Source: Paenibacillus sp. MBLB1832
GTDB taxonomy: Bacteria > Bacillota > Bacilli > Paenibacillales > NBRC-103111
Reading direction: 5' to 3'
DNA length: 64,000 nucleotides
NCBI RefSeq assembly: GCF_032271945.1
Contig: NZ_CP130319.1
Location: 885,001 to 949,000 of the forward strand
Below the pieces are notes generated by a model, which saw only the letters and a list, made by a program, of their open reading frames with translations, was not told where the DNA came from and ran no database searches. Within the stretch, counting starts at the first letter, position 1, and each line of letters begins with the position of its first letter. Shown piece after piece: positions 17,619 to 26,706 of the stretch. Made by a program: the position numbers and the translations under genes.

Positions 17619-19682
17619 CTAGCTCAATGCTAGTACCAACACATCGTAAGGAGCGATGTCCAGCTCTCCGACGCCAAGCTGTTTGCCTGCCAACATGTCG
17701 TCCATCTCTCGCAATAGATGTGCTCTGACTGGCTTGTCAGAGAAGTTCAAGAGGAAAGCAAAACGGCGATTCTGCTTCACACGAATGGCAACCTCCACCT
17801 CAGGGGGCAGCTCCGCCCAACCCGTTGTTGCGGGTGCAAGCCCCAGGCGGTGAATCAAGGCATCGGCGACTTCGCGACTGAACGCGGCTCCATAATAATA
17901 AGCCTCTCCGCTGCCATAGGCGTTTCGGGTAAGCGCTGGTTTCCCCGCATAATAATCTCCGTCAAATACGGCTAGTGTCTGGACGCTGTCGTTCTCTGGC
18001 AACAGAATGTCATTGAACAGGCGCGCTGGTGTAGGCGCTTCGTCGGCGCCATCGATCCATCGCATGTTCGGCGTGGATGCCTCGTTCAGGACAAGTGTAA
18101 AATCTTCCACCGTCACCCCGCACAAGTCAGCGACGAGGCCTGGAAATGGTGTCATTCGGCAATGGCCGCGCTGATCCTTATAGCCGCTGCGAGCTCCGAA
18201 AAGCAGCTTGCCTCCCCCCGCTACGTACTGTTTAAGCAGCTCCGCTGTTTCCTCCGACATAATGGCTGGGTGCGGATAGATCAACACTTTGTAACGAGTT
18301 AGGTCATGCAAGGTCGTCTTATTCTGCACATACAAATAGTCATATGGAATATGGCTGAACTGAAGGGCTTTGCTCCAGCTGTATTCACTCTCTCTGGTTA
18401 GAGGACCGTGCCAGACGTCGAATTCTCCGTCCCACTCGTTGTCATAATCGTGCAAGATCGCTACGTCCGCAGCAAAACGAGATCCAGCAATGATTTCTCC
18501 GATCTTCCCTAATTCCATACTAATCTTCGCTGCTTCGGTGACCCTTCGATTAGGTCGGTTATGGTAATCGTTGATGCCATGCCAATAAATTTCAGTTCCG
18601 AATGTGGCGGTGCGCCATCTAAAAAATAGCACCATATCCGCTCCATGAGCGACAGATTGATACGTCCACAATCGCATTTGGCCTGGCTTCGGCGCAGATT
18701 GGGCAAGCAAATTCACCCAACCGCCAGGGCCCGATTGCTGTTCCATAATGCAGAAGGTTGGTGAGGCTGAACGAACCTTGGCCAGTTGGTTGGAATAGCT
18801 GCGGTCCATGAGCGGATTCTCGCGATCCGCATCGTTCCAGATCGTGGAGAAGTTTGGATACGAGTCGTATGAGAAGAAATCCAACAATTCATCGGTCATA
18901 GCATGACTGTCCAAATGTCCAAACATGCCGTTGGTTGTAATCCATTGCTGGGGCGCAAGCCTCCGCAGGATGTCTACCTGCAGACGGGCAAAGGAAATGA
19001 CATTGTCGGAGATGAACCGTTTTTCATCCAAGGCTTGGTGAGGGTTAGCGGATTTGCTTGGCGCAGGGCGAGACAAATGAACTTGCTCCCAGTCGGAATA
19101 ACTCTGGTTCCAGAACACGGTCCCCCATGTCTGATTCAATACATCCAAGGAACCGTATTTCTCGCGTAGCCAAATCCGAAATGCAGCATGATCAGCTTGA
19201 GAGTAAAATACATTGACCTCGCAGTTTAGCTCGTTATCGATCTGCCAGCCTGCGACTCCAGGGTAGTTGGCATAATGTTTGGCCATCGCTTCTGTAATTT
19301 TGGCGCAATATTGTCGGTACACAGGACTGCTGTAGTTGTAGTGACGTCTTACCCCGTGTTGATACTGCACGCCATCGAAGCTGACATTCAGAATTTCAGG
19401 GTATTGATAGGTCATCCATGCAGGCGGTGTGGCGGTGGGGGTGCCGAGAATGACTTTTAGTCCGTGCGCATGAGCAAGGTCTATCGCCCGATCGAACAAA
19501 TCAAAAGTGAAAACACCTTCTTCTGGTTCAAAAAAATTCCATGCAAACTCACCCATTCGTATGATGGTGAAGCCTAACTCTTGCATCCGTCTGTAATCGT
19601 CAGCCCACATGTGCTCGGGCCACTGTTCGGGGTAGTAGCAGACGCCTAGATCAAATTGCTCGCCTGGAATCGTTTTATCCAT
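17619..19682 (-). CDS. GH42 beta-galactosidase
   Basis: A 687-residue cytoplasmic glycosidase. The (beta/alpha)8 barrel (about 10-390) starts with FDLGVCYYPEQWP and GEFAWNFFEP, and carries the acid/base Glu in QIDNELNC and the likely nucleophile Glu in FCIMEQQSG. It is followed by the class-I glutamine-amidotransferase-like trimerisation domain (about 400-610) and a small beta domain. It hydrolyses terminal beta-galactosides, often from galactan or arabinogalactan oligosaccharides in plant-biomass degraders. There is no signal peptide. AGAGGTTGTCCAC precedes the ATG. It is divergent from an AraC regulator that may control it. Confidence 0.94.
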   Translation of the reverse strand: MDKTIPGEQFDLGVCYYPEQWPEHMWADDYRRMQELGFTIIRMGEFAWNFFEPEEGVFTFDLFDRAIDLAHAHGLKVILGTPTATPPAWMTYQYPEILNVSFDGVQYQHGVRRHYNYSSPVYRQYCAKITEAMAKHYANYPGVAGWQIDNELNCEVNVFYSQADHAAFRIWLREKYGSLDVLNQTWGTVFWNQSYSDWEQVHLSRPAPSKSANPHQALDEKRFISDNVISFARLQVDILRRLAPQQWITTNGMFGHLDSHAMTDELLDFFSYDSYPNFSTIWNDADRENPLMDRSYSNQLAKVRSASPTFCIMEQQSGPGGWVNLLAQSAPKPGQMRLWTYQSVAHGADMVLFFRWRTATFGTEIYWHGINDYHNRPNRRVTEAAKISMELGKIGEIIAGSRFAADVAILHDYDNEWDGEFDVWHGPLTRESEYSWSKALQFSHIPYDYLYVQNKTTLHDLTRYKVLIYPHPAIMSEETAELLKQYVAGGGKLLFGARSGYKDQRGHCRMTPFPGLVADLCGVTVEDFTLVLNEASTPNMRWIDGADEAPTPARLFNDILLPENDSVQTLAVFDGDYYAGKPALTRNAYGSGEAYYYGAAFSREVADALIHRLGLAPATTGWAELPPEVEVAIRVKQNRRFAFLLNFSDKPVRAHLLREMDDMLAGKQLGVGELDIAPYDVLVLALS

Positions 19683-19824
19683 GATGTGGACAACCTCTTT
19701 TCAAGTCATATATTAGTTTCTTGCTAAAATAATACCTTTATATCCTCATTATATTTATTTATAATAGGAAGTTAAATAACATCATTTTGCTCCATGTATT
19801 AGATTTTTGCGTTTTGGAGGCGTT

Positions 19825-20655
19825 ATGAAAATTCATTATGTATTACCGGAACCGCTTTACAAACACTACACGGTTTATCCCGATATGATTGGCCAATACA
19901 CCAATTCTCCTGATCATCAGGAGAGGAGGTTTCAAGGCCAGCTGCAAGAAGCGAATTTACATATTGTATTAAGCGGGAAAGGGTATGTGATCGATAACGG
20001 AAGGGAAGTCTGTCTGGAAGCGGGGCAGGGGTTCTATTACGGGCCAGGTCTAGAGCAGGAATATCGAACAGATCCGCAGGAGCCATGGGAGGTATTTTGG
20101 GTACATTTCGGAGGCGAGGGGCTCAGCAGACTATTGAGCGGTCAAGGCGCTGCTTCTGTTTGGTTATTCTCCTTTGGTGATTTGCCCAAGCTGAAACAAC
20201 TAGCGGCAGGCTTGCTAGAGCTGGCATCTCCGTACGATCGGAACGAGGTGCAATTGGCGGTGAGGCTGTATGAGCTGCTCGCTGAGCTCGCCTTACGTGC
20301 TGAGACGCTAGGAACAGCGACGACGCTAGACAAGCGTGCGCGGATGAGGGAGGTTGCGGAATATATCCGCAACCATTGTACAGAGCTGCTGACACTGCCC
20401 CAGATGGCCGAACAGGCATGCTTCAGTACGTATTATTTTAGTCGGATGTTTCACGAAGTGATGGGGAGGACCCCGATGGAATGGCTGTTTGAATGCCGTC
20501 TTGTTGTCGCCAAGGAACGGCTGATCTCAACCGATTGGACGATTAAGCAAGTGGCAGAGGATGTCGGTTTTTCCCAAAGTAGTTACTTCATTGCGCGCTT
20601 TCGGGAGCACACAGGACTGACACCGCAGGAATATCGACGCTGGTACAAGGGGTAA
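19825..20655 (+). CDS. AraC-family transcriptional regulator
   Basis: A 276-residue AraC-type regulator: an N-terminal cupin sugar-sensing domain (about 15-145) and two C-terminal helix-turn-helices (about 175-275), with FSTYYFSRMFHEVMG and VAEDVGFSQSSYFIARFREHTG. GGAGG lies 4 bases before the ATG at 19825; further upstream starts have no such site. Because it is divergent from the GH42 gene across 142 bases, activation of that gene by an intracellular galactoside is the simplest idea. Confidence 0.88.
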   Translation: MKIHYVLPEPLYKHYTVYPDMIGQYTNSPDHQERRFQGQLQEANLHIVLSGKGYVIDNGREVCLEAGQGFYYGPGLEQEYRTDPQEPWEVFWVHFGGEGLSRLLSGQGAASVWLFSFGDLPKLKQLAAGLLELASPYDRNEVQLAVRLYELLAELALRAETLGTATTLDKRARMREVAEYIRNHCTELLTLPQMAEQACFSTYYFSRMFHEVMGRTPMEWLFECRLVVAKERLISTDWTIKQVAEDVGFSQSSYFIARFREHTGLTPQEYRRWYKG

Positions 20656-20780
20656 CAAAAGAGGACTTCAACTTCAGCGAATTGCATGCGATACGGCTGG
20701 CCAGACTCGGTCGTTACAATGAAGATCAAATAAATTCATATAAAAAACTAAATTATTTATAGAGGGATCTCCTACAAAAT

Positions 20781-20798
20781 TGTCTATAATTTTAGACA
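20781..20798. promoter_or_regulatory. Inverted repeat covering a -10-like box
   Basis: TGTCTA and TAGACA arms around TAATTT, with TATAAT at 20785-20790 inside. It lies 30-48 bases upstream of the PHP-metallohydrolase gene. It could be an operator; no clear -35 is seen. Confidence 0.4.
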
Positions 20799-20828
20799 TA
20801 CGTCTTTCTTTCAGGAGGAGACCATCCT

Positions 20829-22484
20829 ATGGTCATGAAAAAATATTTGCAAGCGGCCAGCAGCATTTTATCCAACGAAAATGGCATGCCACCGTATTCA
20901 CCGCCAGCTCTGTTAGAAGCTCTGCAGTTTTTGGAAGATGAACTAACCAACAGAGGATTTGTTTTTCGAGCAGAGACTACTTCTACATCTCAAGGGACAC
21001 TTAAGTTAACCGTAACGGATACAAAGGGTAACGGAATGATCGCGCAAGTCAAGCTGTTTCCAATGCTCGCGGGTGAAACAATGGAAACCATCTCGCAGCC
21101 AAACAATAGAATCGATTTCATCCGTGAATATTCGTTGCCGGGCGGGACCGTTACTTTGCCCATTCCAAGCGCTCGATATGTGCTCGAAGTTTCCAAAGGC
21201 CCATCTTACAAGATTGTGAAGAAAGAAATTACAATTAACGCTGATGAGGAGCTCACTTGCCAAATTTGCCTTCCACAAATGGCGGATTGGCGCGGAGCAG
21301 GCTGGTACGCTGGGGATTTGCATCATCATAGCGTCTACTCAAGTCCTCTTCACGGTGGCACGGATGACGTCATTGAATCGCCGCAACAAGTCGCATTTTC
21401 TATGGAAGCCGCAGGGCTTGCTTATGGTGCGTTAAGCGATCATCACAATATTAAAAACCATCAACAGTGGCTCGCTACAGCTACAGACACATTTTTACCC
21501 ATTGTATCGAAAGAGATATCCACGACCAATGGACATGTCCTGTCATTAGGTGTTCATACAGACGTTATTTACAAAATACCGAAACAAGAAGAGCGCACAG
21601 AACAATATTTACGGCAAGAACACATTCGTACTTCGGATGAGATCAGAGCTTCCGGAGGTCTTCCGCAGATTAACCATCCGTGTGACAGAAATCCTGCGAT
21701 TTCACTAGATCCGAAGTTTACAGATATGATCGAAATTTTTGATACGATTGAAATATGGAATGGCTCCAACCCGATGATCCCAGGTACGCCTAATTATGAC
21801 GCTTTTAATCTCTGGCTGTCGTTACTTGAAGAAGGGCGTTTTGTTGCAGCGACTAGTGGCAGTGATACGCACAATATTTGGGTTGATGACTTTCACGGAC
21901 TACTCGAAAAATTTTCTTGGATCGTCACGTATGGCAGTCCATTCATTGACTCACTTCCAGTTGAGAGACAGGATGTCCTGCGCTATCTCATGCAAGTGCT
22001 TCAAGAAACAACGCCAATCATGGAGGAGTGGGCAGAAAATCGCTTAGGTAGCGGTTGCGTGCAAACGTATATCCAAGTAGAGCAGGCATTGACGGTAGAA
22101 TCGATTTTGGATTCGCTGCGCAAAGGGCATAGCTTTTTGACGAGCGGACCGTTGCTTAAGGTGTCTTTGGAGGGAAAAGGCCCTGGGGAAACGCTTGTGG
22201 CCGAAAAAACGACGGTTAGCGCCAATGTTACGCTAATATCCAACGTTCCACTGGAAAGACTTTGCTTATACACGAATGGCCGGCAAAAAACGTACATCCC
22301 GCTTACGAATCGACTTGTTGACTCAGAAAGTGAAGCGCAAGGCGCCGAATCTGTCTATGATTATAGTTTGCAACTGCGGGACATTGCTGTGAATCAAGTG
22401 AAATGGATTGTGGTAACCGTTGAAAAAGGCAGAGAAATCAGAGCGATTAGCAACCCTATCTTTATTGAATCAGCAAACAGCTGA
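20829..22484 (+). CDS. CehA/McbA-type metallohydrolase with PHP domain
   Basis: A 551-residue protein. The centre (about 155-390) is a PHP phosphoesterase domain with metal-binding motifs GDLHHHSVYSS, SDHHN, INHPCD and SGSDTHN. An N-terminal beta domain of about 150 residues (with YSLPGGTVTLPIP and EITINADEELTC) and a C-terminal beta domain flank it. No signal peptide is seen. Family members hydrolyse phosphoesters or, in CehA and McbA, carbamates; the natural substrate here is unknown. CAGGAGGAG precedes the ATG. It has no close partner genes, being followed by a terminator. Confidence 0.82.
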   Translation: MVMKKYLQAASSILSNENGMPPYSPPALLEALQFLEDELTNRGFVFRAETTSTSQGTLKLTVTDTKGNGMIAQVKLFPMLAGETMETISQPNNRIDFIREYSLPGGTVTLPIPSARYVLEVSKGPSYKIVKKEITINADEELTCQICLPQMADWRGAGWYAGDLHHHSVYSSPLHGGTDDVIESPQQVAFSMEAAGLAYGALSDHHNIKNHQQWLATATDTFLPIVSKEISTTNGHVLSLGVHTDVIYKIPKQEERTEQYLRQEHIRTSDEIRASGGLPQINHPCDRNPAISLDPKFTDMIEIFDTIEIWNGSNPMIPGTPNYDAFNLWLSLLEEGRFVAATSGSDTHNIWVDDFHGLLEKFSWIVTYGSPFIDSLPVERQDVLRYLMQVLQETTPIMEEWAENRLGSGCVQTYIQVEQALTVESILDSLRKGHSFLTSGPLLKVSLEGKGPGETLVAEKTTVSANVTLISNVPLERLCLYTNGRQKTYIPLTNRLVDSESEAQGAESVYDYSLQLRDIAVNQVKWIVVTVEKGREIRAISNPIFIESANS

Positions 22485-22564
22485 AGGAGGCAGCGCCTGG
22501 ATACCCACTCCGGTTAGGTGCGACGATTAAACGAATGCTATGAATCAATTTGACAAAGACAAAC

Positions 22565-22600
22565 AAAAGAAGCGGGATCCTCGATCCCAGCTTCTTTTAT
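22565..22600. terminator. Bidirectional terminator
   Basis: AAAGAAGC-GGGATC, loop CTC, GATCCC-A-GCTTCTTTT. It serves the metallohydrolase gene and the convergent VOC gene. Confidence 0.85.
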
Positions 22601-22608
22601 TTTCGCTG

Positions 22609-23013
22609 CTAGTATTTGTTCAGATAATTAATTTGCCATGAGACTCCGAAGCGGTCATTCAGCCAACCGAACTTTTTACTGAAACCATAATTACCCAATG
22701 GCATAAGAGCTTGTCCACCGTCTATAAGCTTCCCATAAAGCTCATCAATTTCTTCCTCAGTATTGCAAACAACATAAATCGAGTGCGAAGGTGTAAAGGA
22801 AAAGGCATGTTTAACAGGACTGTCAATACACATAAACTCCTGCCCTTTTAATGTGAAAATAGCCTGCATGACGGTTCCTTCTTTTCCAGCTTCATTAGCA
22901 CCATACCGAACAATGCTTGTAATTTCAGAATCCTCAATGAGTGAGGTATAAAAGTTCATCGCTTCTTCTGCCTTGCCCTCTTGGAACATTATGAAAGGGA
23001 TTACCTTCTCCAT
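22609..23013 (-). CDS. VOC-family protein (PhnB/3-demethylubiquinone methyltransferase-like fold)
   Basis: A 134-residue glyoxalase-fold protein starting with KVIPFIMFQEGKAEEAMNFY and ending with FGWLNDRFGVSWQINYLNKY, both typical of the PhnB-like VOC group. GQEFMCIDSP and FTPSHSIYV lie in the middle. Members are small metal-binding proteins of unclear substrate. AAAGGAGGAAG lies upstream. It is single or cotranscribed with the gene upstream. Confidence 0.85.
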   Translation of the reverse strand: MEKVIPFIMFQEGKAEEAMNFYTSLIEDSEITSIVRYGANEAGKEGTVMQAIFTLKGQEFMCIDSPVKHAFSFTPSHSIYVVCNTEEEIDELYGKLIDGGQALMPLGNYGFSKKFGWLNDRFGVSWQINYLNKY

Positions 23014-23041
23014 GACTAGCTTCCTCCTTTAATACTGACTT

Positions 23042-23533
23042 TCACGTTTTTAAAATGTCTTCTACTTTTGCTTTCATCGATCGCACTGTTGTTTTCCTAT
23101 ATTGAATACCAAGCCGAATGACCTTCAATTGCTGTCTTCGGGATAGCATGCGAAAGCGTGGCTCTTGCTTTAAAAATTGACGAATAATTGTCCAACTGTT
23201 GATTTCAAACCGGTTTGGTTTAAGGTAAGGAACTTCATAAGGCAGTTGTCGTTTTCGAAATCGATTAACCAGATTTCCAAAGTTTGCCGTAATCTTGCTT
23301 TCATCAACGAGACAAACAACCCGATTTTTATTGGTATGCTTTTTGAGGAAAGCGAAATGATGATGTCCGTCTTGTACGATATAGCCACCATCTTTCTTGC
23401 TCTTTTGCACAATGAGTAATTGCATAAGGTCCTGTGCGACTTTCTTTAACTCTTTTTTACGAGGTGAGGACTTCGTGTTGGAGCTTTCCTGCCTAATCTT
23501 ACTTAGAGGTATATATTGCACTGTGTATCTCAA
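23042..23533 (-). CDS. ParB/sulfiredoxin-fold domain protein
   Basis: A 163-residue basic protein. The N-terminal half resembles the ParB nuclease/sulfiredoxin fold: YIPLSKI near the start, then GYIVQDGHHHFAFLKKH, where ParB-like proteins have a D-G-xHR motif. The C-terminal half is Arg/Lys-rich. It probably binds nucleotide or nucleic acid, but no partner gene is nearby and it is not a chromosome-partition ParB. The function is unknown. Confidence 0.65.
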   Translation of the reverse strand: MRYTVQYIPLSKIRQESSNTKSSPRKKELKKVAQDLMQLLIVQKSKKDGGYIVQDGHHHFAFLKKHTNKNRVVCLVDESKITANFGNLVNRFRKRQLPYEVPYLKPNRFEINSWTIIRQFLKQEPRFRMLSRRQQLKVIRLGIQYRKTTVRSMKAKVEDILKT

Positions 23534-23721
23534 CGCTACCCCTCCTCAACACCGCTGCTTAATGAAAATGTATTCCAAGTTATTACAGTGTATGAATGGT
23601 AGCGTATTGGAGGTGCAATAATTCCTTATTTATTACCGAGTTGTTCCCCCAAACCGATTAGTCCTTATGTGTACAAATGTATTACCAGATCATCTTCATA
23701 TGTATTCTATCAAGAATTACC

Positions 23722-24648
23722 TTACTCCTTCACATAATGCCGAGTATTCAACGAATCCGCATACTTCTTCGGCGACATTCCTTCCGTTTTCTTGAACAGC
23801 TTGCTGAAGTAGAAGAGATCGCCGATCCCGACTTGATCGGCGATCTCTTCGATCGTGAACTTGTTCAGTCGAAGCAAACGTTTCGCTTCCTCCATCCGAA
23901 GACGCAAGAGGTACTGCGATACGGATTGGCCTGTCGCCTGTTTGAATAAGGTGCCGAAATATTTAGGCGTCAACTTGGCCCTCGCGGCTAACACAGGCAA
24001 GTCGACTTTTTTCTTATACTGCTGTTGCAGGAATTGAATGGCATCCAACATCAGATCGGCATGGGTATGTTCAATCCATATGCCTTCTTTCGTTGTCAGC
24101 TCCTGATGGACGAGCCCCAGTAATCGCAGGATGGAAGATTTCAACCAGATTTGCGCGTCGGCCCTTGATTCATGAAAATGAAAGGTTAATTCTCTGAAAA
24201 CTTCATGAAACGGATGAATACGGCTAGGCGTCATGTGCTCCGGAATATCCAAATCGACGAGTTCTACATTCGGCCTTGCTTGCAAGGATTTTGCGTCGGG
24301 GACCCCCTCGGTTTGCTTCTGACCTAGATAGACGGAATACGGTGAGAAGTCTGCTGCTTCGCCTAGGAACACATAGTCAAAGTGGACAGCAAAGCAATGC
24401 ATCGGCTCTTTGTCGGATACGATCATTTCGTTTAGTTTGTGCGGACGAATATACAATAAGGCGCCAGGTGCCATCGTGTATTCGTTGCTTTCGATTCGAA
24501 GACAGCCTGAACCGCTAACGACATAGATAAATTCGTAGTCATAAATATACCGTTCTGGAACCATCGCTCCCTGAGGAATCACGATTTCGTGGACGTATCT
24601 CACGTAAGGAGATAACGTGTTATAGTCGATCCGAGATGCGGTTGCCAT
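23722..24648 (-). CDS. AraC-family transcriptional regulator
   Basis: About 308 residues with an N-terminal cupin domain (ERYIYDYEFIYVVSGSG, LLYIRPHKLNEM) and a C-terminal AraC DNA-binding domain (AARAKLTPKYFGTLFKQATG and DQVGIGDLFYFSKLFKKTEG). TTAGGAG lies 8 bases before the ATG at 24648; the in-frame GTG at 24657 overlaps that site and is less likely. It is divergent from the PhyH dioxygenase gene, which may be its target. Confidence 0.87.
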   Translation of the reverse strand: MATASRIDYNTLSPYVRYVHEIVIPQGAMVPERYIYDYEFIYVVSGSGCLRIESNEYTMAPGALLYIRPHKLNEMIVSDKEPMHCFAVHFDYVFLGEAADFSPYSVYLGQKQTEGVPDAKSLQARPNVELVDLDIPEHMTPSRIHPFHEVFRELTFHFHESRADAQIWLKSSILRLLGLVHQELTTKEGIWIEHTHADLMLDAIQFLQQQYKKKVDLPVLAARAKLTPKYFGTLFKQATGQSVSQYLLRLRMEEAKRLLRLNKFTIEEIADQVGIGDLFYFSKLFKKTEGMSPKKYADSLNTRHYVKE

Positions 24649-24834
24649 TCCTATCACTCCTAAGTATCGTTCGCTTATATACGAATCATACCAACTTTTT
24701 AAAGAGATGCATCCTATTTTTAAAAATATATTTACATTCGACTTTTTTACAAAAAGTCTCGAACTCTCTTCATTCTTTCCTGCTTTGTCCCCTTGTAGAA
24801 TGGGATCATACCATCACCAAGGAGGAAACAAACA

Positions 24835-25632
24835 ATGAATATTAACACACTAATCACGGACGAGCACATCTCATTTTATCGCGAAAATGGCTTCGTCAAA
24901 GTCGAGAATATGCTGACTGGGGAGGAGCTGGAACAGCTCCGCGACTATCTGGAGGAAGCCATGCATACGGAGAGTAGCCGCTCCGTACAAACCGATAAGC
25001 AAGGCGGATTATATTATCGGGTATTAAATCAGAAAGTAAATACCTGGAGAGATCATGCTGGCATGGGCAAATTCAGCTTTCATGAAAGATTCGCCCAATC
25101 TGCGTTGGCTTTGACAGGATCGGAAGAAATTCGCTTTTTCCATGACCATGGACTTTGGAAAATGCCTAACGATTCCAAGCCGACCCCATGGCACCAGGAT
25201 ACGCCCTACTGGCCGATTAATGAAGCCGAGAAGGGGATGATGTCCATCTGGATCGCCCTGGACGATGTGAACGAGCAAAACGGATGCATGGCGTTTGTAC
25301 CCAAGTCGCATAAAGTTGGCAAATTAACGAGCATCGACTTAGCGAATCCGCAAAATATTTTCGATTATGTGGAAGGCGGACAATTGAACGATCAGAAGCC
25401 TGTTGTTGTCCCGCTTAAGGCGGGCAGCTGCACATTCCACAATGGCTTAACATTTCACTACGCCCATGCGAACGTGACCGACCGTCCGAGAAGAGCTTTG
25501 GCCATCATCTACATGCCAGATGGGATTACCTATAGCGGCAAGGCCCACGTCATAACGGACGAGTTGGGTCTGGAGAAAGACCAAGCGCTGAAAGGACCTT
25601 TGTTTCCGTTATTGGCGAAGCGTAATACTTAG
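24835..25632 (+). CDS. Phytanoyl-CoA dioxygenase (PhyH) family protein
   Basis: A 265-residue Fe(II)/2-oxoglutarate oxygenase. The jelly-roll core has the iron motif HxD in WHQDTPYW, the distal His in FHYAHANVTDRPRRA and an Arg nearby that would bind 2-oxoglutarate. FYRENGFVKVENMLT is a typical family start. AAGGAGGAAAC precedes the ATG. In Paenibacillus-like genomes such genes often accompany sugar regulators, but the substrate cannot be inferred. The divergent AraC gene is the likely regulator. Confidence 0.85.
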   Translation: MNINTLITDEHISFYRENGFVKVENMLTGEELEQLRDYLEEAMHTESSRSVQTDKQGGLYYRVLNQKVNTWRDHAGMGKFSFHERFAQSALALTGSEEIRFFHDHGLWKMPNDSKPTPWHQDTPYWPINEAEKGMMSIWIALDDVNEQNGCMAFVPKSHKVGKLTSIDLANPQNIFDYVEGGQLNDQKPVVVPLKAGSCTFHNGLTFHYAHANVTDRPRRALAIIYMPDGITYSGKAHVITDELGLEKDQALKGPLFPLLAKRNT

Positions 25633-25659
25633 CTCAACCCCAATTTGAATGGTATAGGA

Positions 25660-25702
25660 TAAAAAACCCTCCGATTCACACTTGATGTGAGGTAGGAGGG
25701 TG
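25660..25702. terminator. Inverted repeat, likely terminator
   Basis: ACCCTCC pairs with GGAGGGT, with an inner CACA/TGTG. On the minus strand the stem is followed by TTTTTT, on the plus strand by a weaker T content. It closes the PhyH gene or blocks leftward reading. Confidence 0.6.
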
Positions 25703-25906
25703 ATTTCAAAGCTTTATTTTTCTAAATCCGACTAAATCTATCAAACAAATTTGGAATATCGGCATTCAATAAAATTTATAGTATAACACACGATTAAAAC
25801 TAAAAGCTATACTAATTTCATAAAAAGTGCTTGATAAAATCTTCCAAGTGGGTTAATCTTCTAATTGTTGGAAAACAAATTTAAAAGAAAGCAAGGAGTG
25901 GAACGA

Positions 25907-26122
25907 ATGGAAATGATGAGCATGAAAATGATGATGGCGATGTGTATGGAAGAAATGATGTGTAAAATGAACAACATGAAAATGATGATGGATTGCATGC
26001 AAGGTATGGAGAAAATGGAAATGATGGATATGGATATGATGATGTCCAAAATGCAATCATGCGATGAAATGATGACGATGATGATGAGTATGATGCGTGA
26101 AATGAAACAAACCGCTGTGTAA
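25907..26122 (+). CDS. Extremely methionine-rich small protein, unknown function
   Basis: The 71-residue product contains 34 Met (48%) and 4 Cys (residues 13, 19, 30 and 52), with Lys, Glu and Asp filling most of the rest. It has no aromatic residue, no signal peptide and no Pro, and should be largely helical. CAAGGAG lies 7 bases before the ATG at 25907, and a strong terminator follows, so it looks like a real single-gene unit. Met- and Cys-rich chains bind Cu(I) or Ag(I) through thioethers, and Met also scavenges oxidants; either role is only inference. I do not recognise a family. Confidence 0.75.
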   Translation: MEMMSMKMMMAMCMEEMMCKMNNMKMMMDCMQGMEKMEMMDMDMMMSKMQSCDEMMTMMMSMMREMKQTAV

Positions 26123-26134
26123 TTGTTGATTCCC

Positions 26135-26164
26135 GTACCTATCAATCTGCAAATTGATACGTAC
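26135..26164. repeat. 30-bp inverted repeat after the Met-rich gene
   Basis: GTACCTATCAAT and ATTGATACGTAC (11 of 12 pair) around CTGCAA. It lies 12 bases after the stop. No T-run follows. It could be an RNA hairpin or a binding site. Confidence 0.5.
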
Positions 26165-26231
26165 AGATTGGTGACATTCTGCAGAGCAGGCTTCTGCATG
26201 CAAGGCAGTAACAAATAGACATGAACTGATG

Positions 26232-26267
26232 TCCGGTAGAGCGGAAGACCGCATACGGGATTTTTTT
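26232..26267 (+). terminator. Rho-independent terminator of the Met-rich gene
   Basis: CCG-GTAGA-GCGG, loop AAGA, CCGC-ATA-CGG, then seven Ts. Confidence 0.7.
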
Positions 26268-26273
26268 GTTTTT

Positions 26274-26609
26274 TTATTGATGATAAGCCGAGTTCAACTG
26301 TCTGCCAATTTCGACACGTTGTAGTTTTAATCCCCAGACTTCCCCGACCAATTGAGAAGCGATATATTTGTTATCCGTTTCCCGCAGTTGCTTATAGAGC
26401 TCCAGCATCTTCGTGTTAACGGCATCGAATTGTTGCCATAGTTGATCTATTTTAATTTCCAACTCGTTTTGTTGATTATATTGTGTAGAGCTAGTCAGTG
26501 TCTGTATGATTTCGTTCTGCCATTCAACGTCTCCGATTTGCTTCGCGTAATTCAACAAATCCAGATAATCATCTTTCCAGCGGTTCTCCAGTTTCTCGGT
26601 ATTAATCAT
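26274..26609 (-). CDS. Small helical protein of unknown function
   Basis: A 111-residue protein rich in Gln, Glu, Leu and Lys that should form alpha-helical coiled coils (ELEIKIDQLWQQFDAVNTK). It has no signal peptide, membrane segment or motif I recognise. GAGGTAAATGCC precedes the ATG. It lies behind the CBS gene on the same strand with a gap of about 100 bases. Confidence 0.65.
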   Translation of the reverse strand: MINTEKLENRWKDDYLDLLNYAKQIGDVEWQNEIIQTLTSSTQYNQQNELEIKIDQLWQQFDAVNTKMLELYKQLRETDNKYIASQLVGEVWGLKLQRVEIGRQLNSAYHQ

Positions 26610-26706
26610 GGCATTTACCTCGTTCCAATGGTTATACCTAGTATTATACTCGGAATTTAGGTAATTGCAACTATAATATCATCCCGCGGCAAATGGAGTT
26701 TGCTAT

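Noticed and set aside
25853..26056. A His-rich minus-strand frame (about 30 His in 67 residues) opposite the Met-rich gene
   Set aside because: It is the complement of many ATG codons (CAT), has no ribosome binding site, and the plus-strand gene has both a ribosome binding site and a terminator.
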